A stretch of 9,818 bases of DNA from JAFRXK01 sp045603305 (GTDB lineage Bacteria; Bacillota; Clostridia; Lachnospirales; Lachnospiraceae). The stretch spans positions 1-9,818 of the forward strand of contig JAZULV010000020.1 of the NCBI GenBank assembly GCA_045603305.1, in the 5' to 3' direction. Shown here one piece after another: positions 1 through 5,279 of this stretch. Both the position numbers and the translations under genes were made by a program. Every line of letters starts with the position of its first letter. Positions within the stretch are counted from its first letter, which is position 1. The notes under the pieces were generated by a model, which was given only the letters and a program-made list of their open reading frames with translations, was not told the DNA's origin and searched no databases.

Positions 1-1
1 A

Positions 2-94
2 GTCCAGTATTTGAACCCGTTGCCGAAGGAATTAATTCCAGCTTTTTTAAAGAAGCTGGCTGAAATTGGAGGATTTTTGATGTCAAAAATGTAA
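2..94 (+). CDS. C-terminal end of an unidentified protein (partial)
   Basis: A reading frame open from the window edge gives about 30 residues before a TAA at 92-94. The peptide contains YLNPLPKELIPAFLKKLAEI and ends GGFLMSKM. It looks like the amphipathic tail of a real protein, but I cannot identify the family. The stop lies 17 bp before the deoD start, as expected for genes in one transcript. Frame 1 is also open, to a TGA at 61-63, so the frame choice is not certain. I prefer this frame because it is longer and ends closer to deoD. Confidence 0.4.
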   Translation, partial: VQYLNPLPKELIPAFLKKLAEIGGFLMSKM

Positions 95-111
95 ATATAA
101 GGAGAATAGGA

Positions 112-825
112 ATGCCAACACCTCATAATCAAGCAAATGTCGGAGAAATAGCTTCAAAAGTATTAATGCCGGGAGATCCTCTGCGTGCTAAATATATTGC
201 AGAGCATTTTTTGGAGAATGCAAAGTTAGTAAATCAGGTGCGTAATATGCTGGCATATACAGGAACTTACAAAGGACAGCCGGTTACGGTTATGGCAAGC
301 GGTATGGGCATGCCGTCTATGGGGATTTACAGCTATGAGCTTTTTAACTTTTTTGAAGTAGACAATATTATAAGAATAGGTTCTACAGGTGCAATTCAGG
401 ATAATATTAAGGTAAGAGATATTGTTCTTGCCATGGGCGCATGCACGAATTCGGCTTATGCTTCCCAGTTTGGATTAAATGGTTCCTTTGCTCCGGTTGC
501 AGATTTCGGACTGCTTTGCAAGGCAGCGGATGTTGCTAAGGATATGAAGCTTAACTACCATGTGGGTAATGTACTTACATCAGACACTTTTTACAGTGAT
601 GATGCAGAGGCGAATGAGAAGTGGCGTAAGATGGGTGTGCTGGCTGTTGAGATGGAGACTGCTGCGCTTTATATGAATGCGGCGAGAAGTGGAAAGAAAG
701 CATTGTCAATATTTACTGTTTCGGACCATATATTTACCGGAGAAGCGACAACAGCCGAGGAGAGACAGAACACATTTACCCAGATGATGGAGCTGGCCCT
801 TGAGACTGCGGTAAGCTTTGCTTAA
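112..825 (+). CDS. deoD: Purine nucleoside phosphorylase, DeoD type
   Basis: Catalyses phosphorolysis of purine (deoxy)ribonucleosides to the free base and (deoxy)ribose 1-phosphate in cytosolic purine salvage. The 237 residues match the hexameric bacterial DeoD family along the whole length (E. coli enzyme about 239). Visible family residues are His5, the phosphate-binding LMPGDPLRAKYIAE block (Gly21, Arg25), Arg44, the GMGMPS loop at 64-69, RIGSTG with Arg88 and Ser91, the ribose-binding VEMET motif (Glu180-Met181-Glu182), and TVSDH with Ser204-Asp205 near the purine base. The start is set by AAGGAG at 99-104, 7 nt from the ATG. It follows the unidentified partial gene by 17 bp. No convincing intrinsic terminator follows, only an AT-only hairpin at about 828-845 without a T tract. 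It looks intact and functional. Confidence 0.96.
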   Translation: MPTPHNQANVGEIASKVLMPGDPLRAKYIAEHFLENAKLVNQVRNMLAYTGTYKGQPVTVMASGMGMPSMGIYSYELFNFFEVDNIIRIGSTGAIQDNIKVRDIVLAMGACTNSAYASQFGLNGSFAPVADFGLLCKAADVAKDMKLNYHVGNVLTSDTFYSDDAEANEKWRKMGVLAVEMETAALYMNAARSGKKALSIFTVSDHIFTGEATTAEERQNTFTQMMELALETAVSFA

Positions 826-895
826 AATTATTTAAGAAAATAATAAAAGACCATTGTTTTCGACGTTTTTTATTGTGTTATGCCTATAAATTTGC

Positions 896-924
896 TTGAC
901 GATTAATTATAGGTGTGTTATAGT
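896..924 (+). promoter_or_regulatory. Sigma-70-type promoter of rpmG-secE-nusG cluster
   Basis: TTGACG (896-901), a 17-nt spacer and TATAGT (919-924), with TGT directly before the -10 (extended -10). Transcription would start near 931, giving a leader of about 60 nt before rpmG. This is the best promoter match in the first 3 kb and fits a highly expressed ribosomal protein transcript. Confidence 0.8.
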
Positions 925-938
925 AAAAAAGCGTATGG

Positions 939-964
939 AAGACGGGGGTCTTTTTTTTTGACCC
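939..964 (+). promoter_or_regulatory. Small leader hairpins before rpmG, possible attenuator
   Basis: The early leader holds two overlapping hairpins that cannot form together. One is AAGAC-GGGG-GTCTT (939-952) followed directly by seven Ts, which is terminator-like. The other is GGGTC (946-950) paired with GACCC (960-964) around a nine-T loop. Whether either one regulates is inference; the stems are only 5 bp. Confidence 0.3.
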
Positions 965-994
965 TAATTTTACGAAATAATGGAGGTGGAAGTT

Positions 995-1144
995 GTGCGT
1001 GTAAAGATAACATTAGCGTGCACAGAGTGCAAGCAGCGTAATTACAACATGACAAAGGATAAGAAAACTCATCCTGATCGAATGGAAACAAAGAAGTACT
1101 GCAGATTCTGCAGAACCCACACTATGCATAAGGAAACAAAGTAA
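995..1144 (+). CDS. rpmG: 50S ribosomal protein L33, zinc-binding (C+) form
   Basis: A 49-residue protein starting MRVKITLACTECKQRNY and ending HTMHKETK. It is the usual L33 length and carries the family pattern of two CxxC pairs (Cys9/Cys12 and Cys36/Cys39) that hold one zinc ion, so this is the zinc-containing paralogue. L33 binds 23S rRNA near the E site of the large subunit. The start is GTG at 995, chosen because GGAGG (982-986) lies 8 nt upstream and the product begins at the conserved N-terminus. Position immediately before secE and nusG is the standard Firmicute arrangement. No tRNA-Trp gene lies between rpmG and secE, unlike some relatives; the gap is 29 bp. Confidence 0.95.
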   Translation: MRVKITLACTECKQRNYNMTKDKKTHPDRMETKKYCRFCRTHTMHKETK

Positions 1145-1173
1145 TTTGTTGTAATGCGGAAAGAGAGTGTCGT

Positions 1174-1401
1174 ATGGAGAAAGTAAAGAAATCGGATAAT
1201 GCCGGCACTAAGGCAAAGGGCGGCATAATCGGAGTTTGGAAGAACTTAAAGGCTGAATTCAAAAAGATAATCTGGCCTAGCAAAGAGATGTTTACTAAGC
1301 AGATGATAGCTGTTGTTGTTTCATCAGTAGTTATCGCACTGTTAGTTGCTATCTTTGATTTGGTAATTATCAAGCTCTTACTTGAATTAGTAATTGGTTA
1401 A
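1174..1401 (+). CDS. secE: Preprotein translocase subunit SecE
   Basis: A 75-residue short SecE of the Gram-positive type, the small subunit that clamps SecY in the SecYEG channel of the cytoplasmic membrane. The N-terminus is charged and probably disordered (1-17). An amphipathic helix follows with the family signature EFKKIIWPSKEM (28-39). A single transmembrane helix spans about residues 43-70, where E. coli SecE has three. The start is ATG at 1174 with a modest AG-rich ribosome binding site around 1158-1167. The gene ends 16 bp before nusG, so the two are almost certainly cotranscribed and coupled, as in most bacteria. Confidence 0.95.
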   Translation: MEKVKKSDNAGTKAKGGIIGVWKNLKAEFKKIIWPSKEMFTKQMIAVVVSSVVIALLVAIFDLVIIKLLLELVIG

Positions 1402-1417
1402 GGACAAGGTGGATATT

Positions 1418-1933
1418 ATGTCAGAAGCAAAGTGGTATGTAGTTCATACTTATTCAGGGTATGAGAACAAGGTAAAGGTTGATATCGAGAAGACCATTGA
1501 GAACAGAAAGCTGCATGACCAGATTTTAGAGGTTGCAGTACCTATGGAAGATGTTATCGAAATTAAGAATGGTGTTAAGAAGCAGGTTCAGAAGAAGATG
1601 TTCCCTGGATATGTTCTTATCAACATGATTATGAATGATGATACATGGTATGTAGTAAGAAATACTCGTGGTGTTACCGGTTTCGTAGGACCGGGATCAA
1701 AGCCTGTACCTCTTACTGCCGAAGAGATGATTCCGTTAGGAATTAAGAACAATGATGTCCATATTGATTTTGAAGTAGGAGAAACAGTTATAGTTACATC
1801 AGGTGCATGGGAAGGTACAGTCGGCAACATTAAGACTATCAGCCAGAGCCGCCAGAGTATAACTATTAACGTGGATTTGTTTGGCCGTGAAACCCCGGTT
1901 GAGCTTAACTTTACTGAAGTGAAGAAGATGTAG
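1418..1933 (+). CDS. nusG: Transcription termination/antitermination factor NusG
   Basis: A 171-residue NusG that binds elongating RNA polymerase and modulates pausing, termination and, in many species, coupling to ribosomes. The NGN domain occupies about residues 1-110, with KWYVVHTYSGYENKV at the start, FPGYVLI at 62-68 and VRNTRGVTGFVG at 80-91. The KOW domain spans about 117-171, with the core GAWEGTVGNI (129-138). The start is taken as ATG 1418 because AAGGTGG (1406-1412) lies just upstream and the protein then begins at the conserved N-terminus. A TTG at 1394 would overlap secE and add eight non-conserved residues. Length and motifs are normal. Confidence 0.96.
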   Translation: MSEAKWYVVHTYSGYENKVKVDIEKTIENRKLHDQILEVAVPMEDVIEIKNGVKKQVQKKMFPGYVLINMIMNDDTWYVVRNTRGVTGFVGPGSKPVPLTAEEMIPLGIKNNDVHIDFEVGETVIVTSGAWEGTVGNIKTISQSRQSITINVDLFGRETPVELNFTEVKKM

Positions 1934-1934
1934 G

Positions 1935-1955
1935 CAAGAGTTTGAAGCTCTCTTG
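1935..1955 (+). other. Small hairpin between nusG and rplK
   Basis: CAAGAG (1935-1940) pairs with CTCTTG (1950-1955) just after the nusG stop. A seven-T run follows only at 1970-1976, about 15 nt past the stem, too far for a standard intrinsic terminator. It may be a processing site or partial attenuator. I see no good promoter in this short gap. Confidence 0.3.
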
Positions 1956-1991
1956 GTCTACGATTGATATTTTTTTAGGAGGTGCCTAGAA

Positions 1992-2417
1992 ATGGCAAAG
2001 AAAGTTACAGGTTATATTAAGTTACAGATTCCTGCTGGTAAAGCTACACCAGCACCACCTGTTGGTCCTGCATTAGGTCAGCACGGTGTAAATATAGTTC
2101 AGTTTACAAAGGAGTTCAACGCTAAGACAGCTGACAAGGGAGACCTTATCATCCCTGTAGTTATTACTGTTTATGCTGACAGAAGCTTTAGCTTCATCCT
2201 TAAGACTCCACCTGCAGCCGTTCTTTTAAAGAAGGCTTGCAACATTAAGTCAGGCTCAGGAAAGCCTAACAAGGATAAGGTTGCTACAATCACAAGAGAT
2301 AAAGTTAAAGAAATCGCAGAGATTAAGATGCCAGACCTTAACGCTGTATCAATCGAGGCTGCTATGATCATGATCGAAGGAACAGCTAAGAGTATGGGTA
2401 TTGTAGTAGTTGACTAG
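1992..2417 (+). CDS. rplK: 50S ribosomal protein L11
   Basis: Exactly the standard 141 residues of L11, which binds the GTPase-associated region of 23S rRNA at the base of the stalk and works with L10 and L7/L12 in factor-dependent steps. The N-terminal domain carries the proline-rich signature ATPAPPVGPALGQHGVNI (18-35), the region that contacts thiazole antibiotics in other bacteria. The C-terminal rRNA-binding domain includes KSGSGKPNKDKV (86-97) and ends with EGTAKSMGIVV. AGGAGG at 1977-1982 lies 9 nt from the ATG. It precedes rplA as usual, with a 63-bp gap holding a structured element. Confidence 0.97.
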   Translation: MAKKVTGYIKLQIPAGKATPAPPVGPALGQHGVNIVQFTKEFNAKTADKGDLIIPVVITVYADRSFSFILKTPPAAVLLKKACNIKSGSGKPNKDKVATITRDKVKEIAEIKMPDLNAVSIEAAMIMIEGTAKSMGIVVVD

Positions 2418-2438
2418 TTTTAACTTAGATATTTAGAC

Positions 2439-2466
2439 GTGGGAGGGAATATCCCGCAATTACCAC
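2439..2466 (+). promoter_or_regulatory. Structured rplK-rplA intergenic RNA, possible L1 operator
   Basis: GTGG (2439-2442) pairs with CCAC (2463-2466), enclosing the nearly palindromic GGGAATATCCC (2444-2454). This gives two stems separated by an asymmetric internal loop. AGGAGG for rplA begins at 2467, immediately after the outer stem, so folding or protein binding here could affect initiation. L1 is known to repress its own mRNA in E. coli by binding an RNA that mimics its 23S site. That this element is the L1 site is inference from its shape and place. Confidence 0.4.
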
Positions 2467-2480
2467 AGGAGGTTTTTTAA

Positions 2481-3179
2481 ATGAAAAGAGGAAAGAAATA
2501 CGCAGAATCTGCAAAATTAATTGACCGCTCTGTACAGTATGAGACAGCAGAGGCAATTGCACTTGTTAAGAAGACAGCAGTAGCGAAGTTTGATGAGACA
2601 GTAGAAGCACACATCAGAACAGGTTGTGACGGACGTCACGCTGATCAGCAGGTTCGTGGTGCGGTAGTATTACCACACGGAACAGGTAAGACAGTTAAGG
2701 TTTTAGTATTTGCTAAGAATGCTAAGGCTGATGAGGCTCTTGCAGCCGGTGCTGATTATGTTGGTGCTGAGGAACTTATTCCAAAGATTCAGAATGAAGG
2801 TTGGTTAGATTTCGACGTTGTTGTTGCTACACCTGATATGATGGGTGTTGTTGGTCGTCTCGGACGTGTACTCGGACCTAAGGGCTTAATGCCAAACGCT
2901 AAGGCTGGTACAGTAACTATGGATGTAACAAAGGCAATCGCTGATATTAAAGCTGGTAAGATTGAGTACAGACTTGATAAGACAAATATCATTCACGTTC
3001 CGATTGGAAAAGCTTCATTCACAGACGAACAGTTACAGGACAACTTCCAGACGCTTATAGATGCTATTGTTAAGGCAAGACCATCAGCAGTTAAGGGTCA
3101 GTACCTTAAGAGCGTTACACTTACTTCTACAATGGGACCTGGTGTAAAGCTCAACCCAGTTAAGCTTACTAACAAATAA
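2481..3179 (+). CDS. rplA: 50S ribosomal protein L1
   Basis: A 232-residue L1 of normal length. It binds helices 76-78 of 23S rRNA to form the mobile L1 stalk that guides tRNA out of the E site, and in several bacteria it represses translation of its own operon. Recognisable blocks are MKRGKKYAES at the start, VRGAVVLPHGTGK (58-70), the inserted domain with VGRLGRVLGPKGLMPNAKAG (124-143), the return to domain I with GKIEYRLDKTNIIHVPIG (159-176), and the rRNA-binding STMGPGVKL near the end (216-224). AGGAGG at 2467-2472 lies 8 nt before the ATG. The gene is followed by a 494-bp regulatory gap rather than by rplJ directly. Confidence 0.97.
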   Translation: MKRGKKYAESAKLIDRSVQYETAEAIALVKKTAVAKFDETVEAHIRTGCDGRHADQQVRGAVVLPHGTGKTVKVLVFAKNAKADEALAAGADYVGAEELIPKIQNEGWLDFDVVVATPDMMGVVGRLGRVLGPKGLMPNAKAGTVTMDVTKAIADIKAGKIEYRLDKTNIIHVPIGKASFTDEQLQDNFQTLIDAIVKARPSAVKGQYLKSVTLTSTMGPGVKLNPVKLTNK

Positions 3180-3190
3180 GATAGCTGGTT

Positions 3191-3220
3191 TTGAAGCGAA
3201 AGCTTGAATTTAAGTATAAT
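3191..3220 (+). promoter_or_regulatory. Candidate upstream promoter in the rplA-rplJ gap
   Basis: TTGAAG (3191-3196), an 18-nt spacer and a consensus TATAAT (3215-3220). The start would fall inside the palindrome that follows. It is less complete than the promoter at 3255 and may be fortuitous. Confidence 0.3.
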
Positions 3221-3249
3221 ATGCCGCAGATTTTTAAAATCTGCGGCAT
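3221..3249. repeat. 29-bp perfect palindrome after rplA
   Basis: Arms ATGCCGCAGATTTT (3221-3234) and AAAATCTGCGGCAT (3236-3249) are perfectly complementary around one central T. The RNA hairpin would be strong. No T tract follows on either strand, so it is not a textbook terminator. It may act as an mRNA 3'-end stabiliser or a weak terminator for the rplA transcript just before the rplJ promoter. Confidence 0.75.
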
Positions 3250-3254
3250 AATGC

Positions 3255-3283
3255 TTGACAACTATTTATTTTTATGTTAATGT
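3255..3283 (+). promoter_or_regulatory. Promoter of rplJ-rplL
   Basis: Consensus TTGACA (3255-3260), a 17-nt spacer and TAATGT (3278-3283), preceded by TGT as an extended -10. The predicted start near 3290 lies just before the first hairpin of the L10 leader. This is the expected place for the promoter of an independently attenuated rplJL transcript. Confidence 0.65.
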
Positions 3284-3294
3284 AACAGAGTTGT

Positions 3295-3426
3295 ATGGCG
3301 TGAGCCATCAATATATCGCCGAAGACAGTAGGTGCCGTAAGGCATAAGCAGCTAACGCCTACCGAGGAAGATAAGATTAAGACGTAGAATCTTTGTGTCC
3401 TTGGCTGTCTGGCTAAGGATTTTTTT
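3295..3426 (+). promoter_or_regulatory. L10 leader (ribosomal protein L10 autoregulatory RNA)
   Basis: The leader shows the layout of the Firmicute L10 leader. A small hairpin ATGGC-GTGA-GCCAT lies at 3295-3308. The main stem pairs GTAGG (3328-3332) with CCTAC (3358-3362), encloses TGCC-GTAA-GGCA (3333-3344), and is flanked by the conserved-looking GAAGACAGTAGGTGCC and CCTACCGAGGAAG. A terminator follows at 3398-3426. GCC plus AGACAG (3318-3320, 3323-3328) is complementary to CTGTCTGGC (3405-3413), which overlaps the terminator, so antiterminator and terminator exclude each other. In B. subtilis the L10-L12 complex binds this RNA and favours termination. The same feedback is inferred here. 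Confidence 0.85.
3398..3426 (+). terminator. Attenuator terminator of the L10 leader
   Basis: TCCTTGGC (3398-3405) pairs with GCTAAGGA (3412-3419), with one G-U pair, around a 6-nt loop, and seven Ts follow (3420-3426). It lies about 250 nt upstream of rplJ, unusually far, because of the block at 3426-3591. Confidence 0.85.
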
Positions 3427-3591
3427 AGTGTTAAACAATGAGATAAGCAGACGAAATTATCGTGCTTGCACGAAGAATTTCGGATATTTGGCGGATGTAC
3501 AGTATGAGTAACGTAAAGCGATAGCTTGGAGTTACGAATGTTGGAGGGTGCGGGAGTTGCTGAAAGCAACGTAGCAACCGGTTTAACACTA
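3426..3591. repeat. 166-bp inverted-repeat-bounded insert, MITE-like
   Basis: TAGTGTTAAAC (3426-3436) and GTTTAACACTA (3581-3591) are perfect 11-bp inverted repeats. Between them no protein is evident, but there are three hairpins. These are CGAAATT/AATTTCG enclosing CGTGC-TT-GCACG (about 3453-3483), GTAAC enclosing AAGC-GATA-GCTT then GTTAC (about 3508-3536), and GTTGC-TGAAA-GCAAC (about 3556-3570). The left repeat starts within the T tract of the L10 attenuator. Both ends carry TA, the dinucleotide duplicated by Tc1/mariner-type elements, although a palindromic TA is weak evidence. It could be a small non-autonomous element or an extra RNA domain of the leader. Confidence 0.5.
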
Positions 3592-3673
3592 TTGATAGAC
3601 AAGTATATTCTATATAATCTGTCGGCGACCTTTATAATAATGACATTTAGTCAGAGATAAGGAGGTGCAGTTC

Positions 3674-4174
3674 ATGGAGTACACAGCAAAGAAAGTTGAT
3701 TTGAAGACACCAGTTGTTGATGAAATCAAAGAACTTTTAGATGGTGCACAGGCAGTTGTTCTTGCAGATTACCGTGGACTTACTGTTGAACAGGATACTA
3801 ATCTTCGTAAGCAGTTAAGAGATAATGGTGTTATTTATAAAGTATATAAGAACACTATGGTTAAGATTGCTATTCAGGGAACACCGTTTGAAGGATTAGC
3901 TGATGACCTTGAAGGTCCTACAGCAGTTGCAGTTTCTAAGGAAGATGCAGCAGTTCCTGCAAAGGTTCTCTTCGAGTTCTCAAAGAAGGCTCAGAATCTT
4001 GAACTTAAGAGCGGTATCGTAGACGGAACATACTATGACAAGGATGGTATCAAGGTTATCGCTACTATCCCTGGAAGACAGGAACTTCTCGGCAAGTTGC
4101 TTGGAAGCATCCAGTCACCAATTGCAAACTTTGCAAGAGTTATCAATCAGATTGCAGAGTCAAAGGAAGCTTAA
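3674..4174 (+). CDS. rplJ: 50S ribosomal protein L10
   Basis: A 166-residue L10, the stalk base protein that anchors L7/L12 dimers to the L11 region of 23S rRNA. The N-terminal rRNA-binding domain contains AVVLADYRGLTVEQ (27-40), VIYKVYKNTMVKIA (53-66) and GPTAVAVS (81-88). The C-terminal helix LLGKLLGSIQSPIANFARVI (138-157) is the L12 docking segment. The start is ATG 3674 because AAGGAGG (3659-3665) lies 8 nt upstream; an in-frame GTG at 3665 falls inside that ribosome binding site. Expression is probably controlled by the leader at 3295-3426. It precedes rplL with a 96-bp gap. Confidence 0.96.
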   Translation: MEYTAKKVDLKTPVVDEIKELLDGAQAVVLADYRGLTVEQDTNLRKQLRDNGVIYKVYKNTMVKIAIQGTPFEGLADDLEGPTAVAVSKEDAAVPAKVLFEFSKKAQNLELKSGIVDGTYYDKDGIKVIATIPGRQELLGKLLGSIQSPIANFARVINQIAESKEA

Positions 4175-4202
4175 TTCTAAGAATTGCGAAAATTTTATTT
4201 TG

Positions 4203-4230
4203 GATGCAGCCTGATATATTAAGGTGCATC
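4203..4230 (+). other. Hairpin in the rplJ-rplL gap
   Basis: GATGCA (4203-4208) and CCT (4210-4212) pair with AGG (4222-4224) and TGCATC (4225-4230), giving nine base pairs with one bulged G. No T tract follows, so termination is unlikely. A processing or stability role, consistent with the need for several L12 copies per L10, is inference. Confidence 0.35.
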
Positions 4231-4270
4231 GGTTAACGAATTATGAATTAATAATATGGAGGAAAAAAAC

Positions 4271-4645
4271 ATGGCAAAGTTAACAACAGCAGAGTTTATC
4301 GAAGCTATTAAAGAGCTTACAGTTATGGAACTTAATGATTTAGTAAAGGCTTGCGAAGAAGAGTTCGGCGTATCAGCAGCAGCAGGCGTAGTAGTTGCAG
4401 CAGCAGGTGGTGCAGCAGAAGCAGTAGAAGAGAAGACAGAGTTTGACGTAGAGTTAACAGACGTTGGTCCTAACAAGGTTAAGGTTATCAAGGTTGTTCG
4501 TGAAGCTACAGGTCTTGGCTTAAAGGAAGCTAAGGAAGTAGTTGATGGCGCTCCTGGCGTTATCAAGGCTCAGGCTTCTAAGGAAGAGGCAGAGGATATC
4601 AAGGCTAAGCTTGAAGCTGAAGGTGCTAAGGTTACACTTAAATAA
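4271..4645 (+). CDS. rplL: 50S ribosomal protein L7/L12
   Basis: A 124-residue L7/L12, the multi-copy stalk protein that recruits and activates translational GTPases. It has an N-terminal dimerisation and L10-binding domain (1-32, MAKLTTAEFIEAIKELTVME), an alanine/glycine-rich flexible hinge (about 35-54) and a globular factor-binding domain (about 57-124) with NKVKVIKVVREATGLGLKEA (68-87) and VDGAP (91-95). The start is ATG 4271 with GGAGG (4258-4262) 8 nt upstream. An in-frame ATG at 4256 overlaps that site and would add five residues. Codon use is strongly biased, as in highly expressed genes. rpoB does not follow; a strong terminator does. Confidence 0.97.
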   Translation: MAKLTTAEFIEAIKELTVMELNDLVKACEEEFGVSAAAGVVVAAAGGAAEAVEEKTEFDVELTDVGPNKVKVIKVVREATGLGLKEAKEVVDGAPGVIKAQASKEEAEDIKAKLEAEGAKVTLK

Positions 4646-4667
4646 TCGAGTAAGCTACGAGACACGC

Positions 4668-4732
4668 GCAGATAATAAGAAAACAGGATGCTGTGAATTT
4701 ATTCACAAGCATCCTGTTTTCTTATTATCTGC
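4668..4732. terminator. 65-nt hairpin ending the rplJL transcript
   Basis: The outer arms at 4668-4692 and 4708-4732 (25 nt each, GCAGATAATAAG to CTTATTATCTGC) are perfectly complementary. An inner GTGAA-TTTA-TTCAC stem sits on top with a single bulged A between. The 3' arm contains the T-rich TGTTTTCTTATT. The structure is symmetrical and would work from either strand. It is far longer than a usual terminator stem. Confidence 0.8.
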
Positions 4733-4736
4733 ATGG

Positions 4737-4889
4737 GGCGACAGCCCGCGTGCCAAATGTATGCGAAGCATGCATTTGGCTAGGCGCGTGAATCGTAGCG
4801 AATATGGAGCGAGATGAGGTGCCAGCCGTGATGTCGAACGGACGGAAGGCGAACGTTCGGCTATAGCGAGGCTAGTAGCTAACGAATAA
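4737..4889. repeat. Structured non-coding repeat, copy 1
   Basis: First of two tandem copies with a 153-bp period. The unit begins GGCGACAGCCCGCGTGCC. A 12-bp hairpin follows, CCAAATG-T-ATGC / GCAT-G-CATTTGG with a GAA loop and one T-G pair, lying between CGCGTG boxes. A second stem later in the unit pairs GTCGAACG with CGTTCGGC. Short GCGA/CGAA words recur throughout, as in dispersed non-coding repeats of Lachnospiraceae chromosomes (family resemblance, not verified). No ribosome binding site or credible protein was found. Confidence 0.9.
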
Positions 4890-5040
4890 GGCGACAGCCC
4901 GCGTGCCAAATGTATGCGAAGCATGCATTTGGCTAGGCGCGTGAATCGTAGCGAATATGTAGCGAGATGAGGCGCCAGCCGTGATGCCGAACGGACGGAA
5001 GGCGAACGTTCGGCTATAGCGAGGCATGTAGCTAACGAAA
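4890..5040. repeat. Structured non-coding repeat, copy 2
   Basis: Differs from copy 1 at about five positions in 151: G/T after AATAT, T/C in GAGGTGCC versus GAGGCGCC, T/C in GATGTCG versus GATGCCG, and TA/AT in GGCTAGTAGC versus GGCATGTAGC. The T/C change in the second stem replaces a T-G pair by C-G, so pairing is kept. The copies are recent or homogenised. The unit is a multiple of three, which leaves long but meaningless open frames. Confidence 0.9.
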
Positions 5041-5070
5041 AGTCAAAAGACACGCGGCGAAATGTAGATT

Positions 5071-5105
5071 GGGTGTGGCAAGTTTACTTGCTAACACCCG
5101 TTTTT
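5071..5105 (+). terminator. Intrinsic terminator upstream of nadE
   Basis: GGGTGT (5071-5076) pairs with ACACCC (5094-5099) and GCAAG (5078-5082) with CTTGC (5087-5091), with a small internal mismatch and a TTTA loop. G and five Ts follow. It would stop any transcript from the tandem-repeat region before nadE. Confidence 0.75.
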
Positions 5106-5224
5106 ACTTATTTGTACAATTATTGGCATTGGAATTATCATTTAAAAATTTTACTATAATATGACGATTGTTTTATAGTGCAAAATAGAATTTATATGTT
5201 ATACTAATGATAATAATGAGCTTG

Positions 5225-5252
5225 TATGATATAATGTTTGCGTCATATCATA
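5225..5252. promoter_or_regulatory. Inverted repeat upstream of nadE, possible operator
   Basis: TATGATAT (5225-5232) and ATATCATA (5245-5252) form a perfect 8-bp inverted repeat with a 12-nt centre. The left arm overlaps a TATAAT (5230-5235), so a bound repressor could block a promoter. I do not recognise the site as belonging to a known NAD regulator. Confidence 0.3.
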
Positions 5253-5279
5253 GATTCGTGTTATGTGGCGAGAAAATAT

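Larger units (their letters stand above)
4660..5056. repeat. 9-bp direct repeats flanking the hairpin and tandem element
   Basis: AGACACGCG occurs at 4660-4668 and at 5048-5056, flanking the long hairpin and both tandem copies. It could be a target duplication from insertion or a remnant of another repeat unit. The left copy overlaps the first base of the hairpin arm. The evidence is only the nine matched bases. Confidence 0.3.

Noticed and set aside
826..895. Intrinsic terminator after deoD
   Set aside because: The only hairpin (ATTATTT-AAGA-AAATAAT) is made wholly of A-T pairs and is followed by A-rich sequence, not a T tract.
3494..3503. GGCGGATGTA shared by the rplJ leader insert and the group II intron (near 9630)
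   Set aside because: A ten-base match with unlike flanks; most likely chance, not evidence that the insert derives from an intron.
3234..3602. 122-codon open frame on the - strand
   Set aside because: It covers the rplJ promoter, L10 leader and inverted-repeat block, all explained on the + strand, and its product resembles no protein.
4542..4817. 91-codon + strand frame overlapping the end of rplL
   Set aside because: It is an out-of-frame shadow of rplL that continues through the terminator and into the repeat.
4737..5040. CRISPR array
   Set aside because: There are only two direct copies of about 150 bp with no spacer pattern, and no cas genes nearby.
4703..5053. 116-codon open frame on the - strand with an internal duplicated peptide
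   Set aside because: It is the antisense of the tandem structured repeat. The 153-bp period is divisible by three, so the frame stays open by chance. It has no ribosome binding site and runs into the terminator hairpin.
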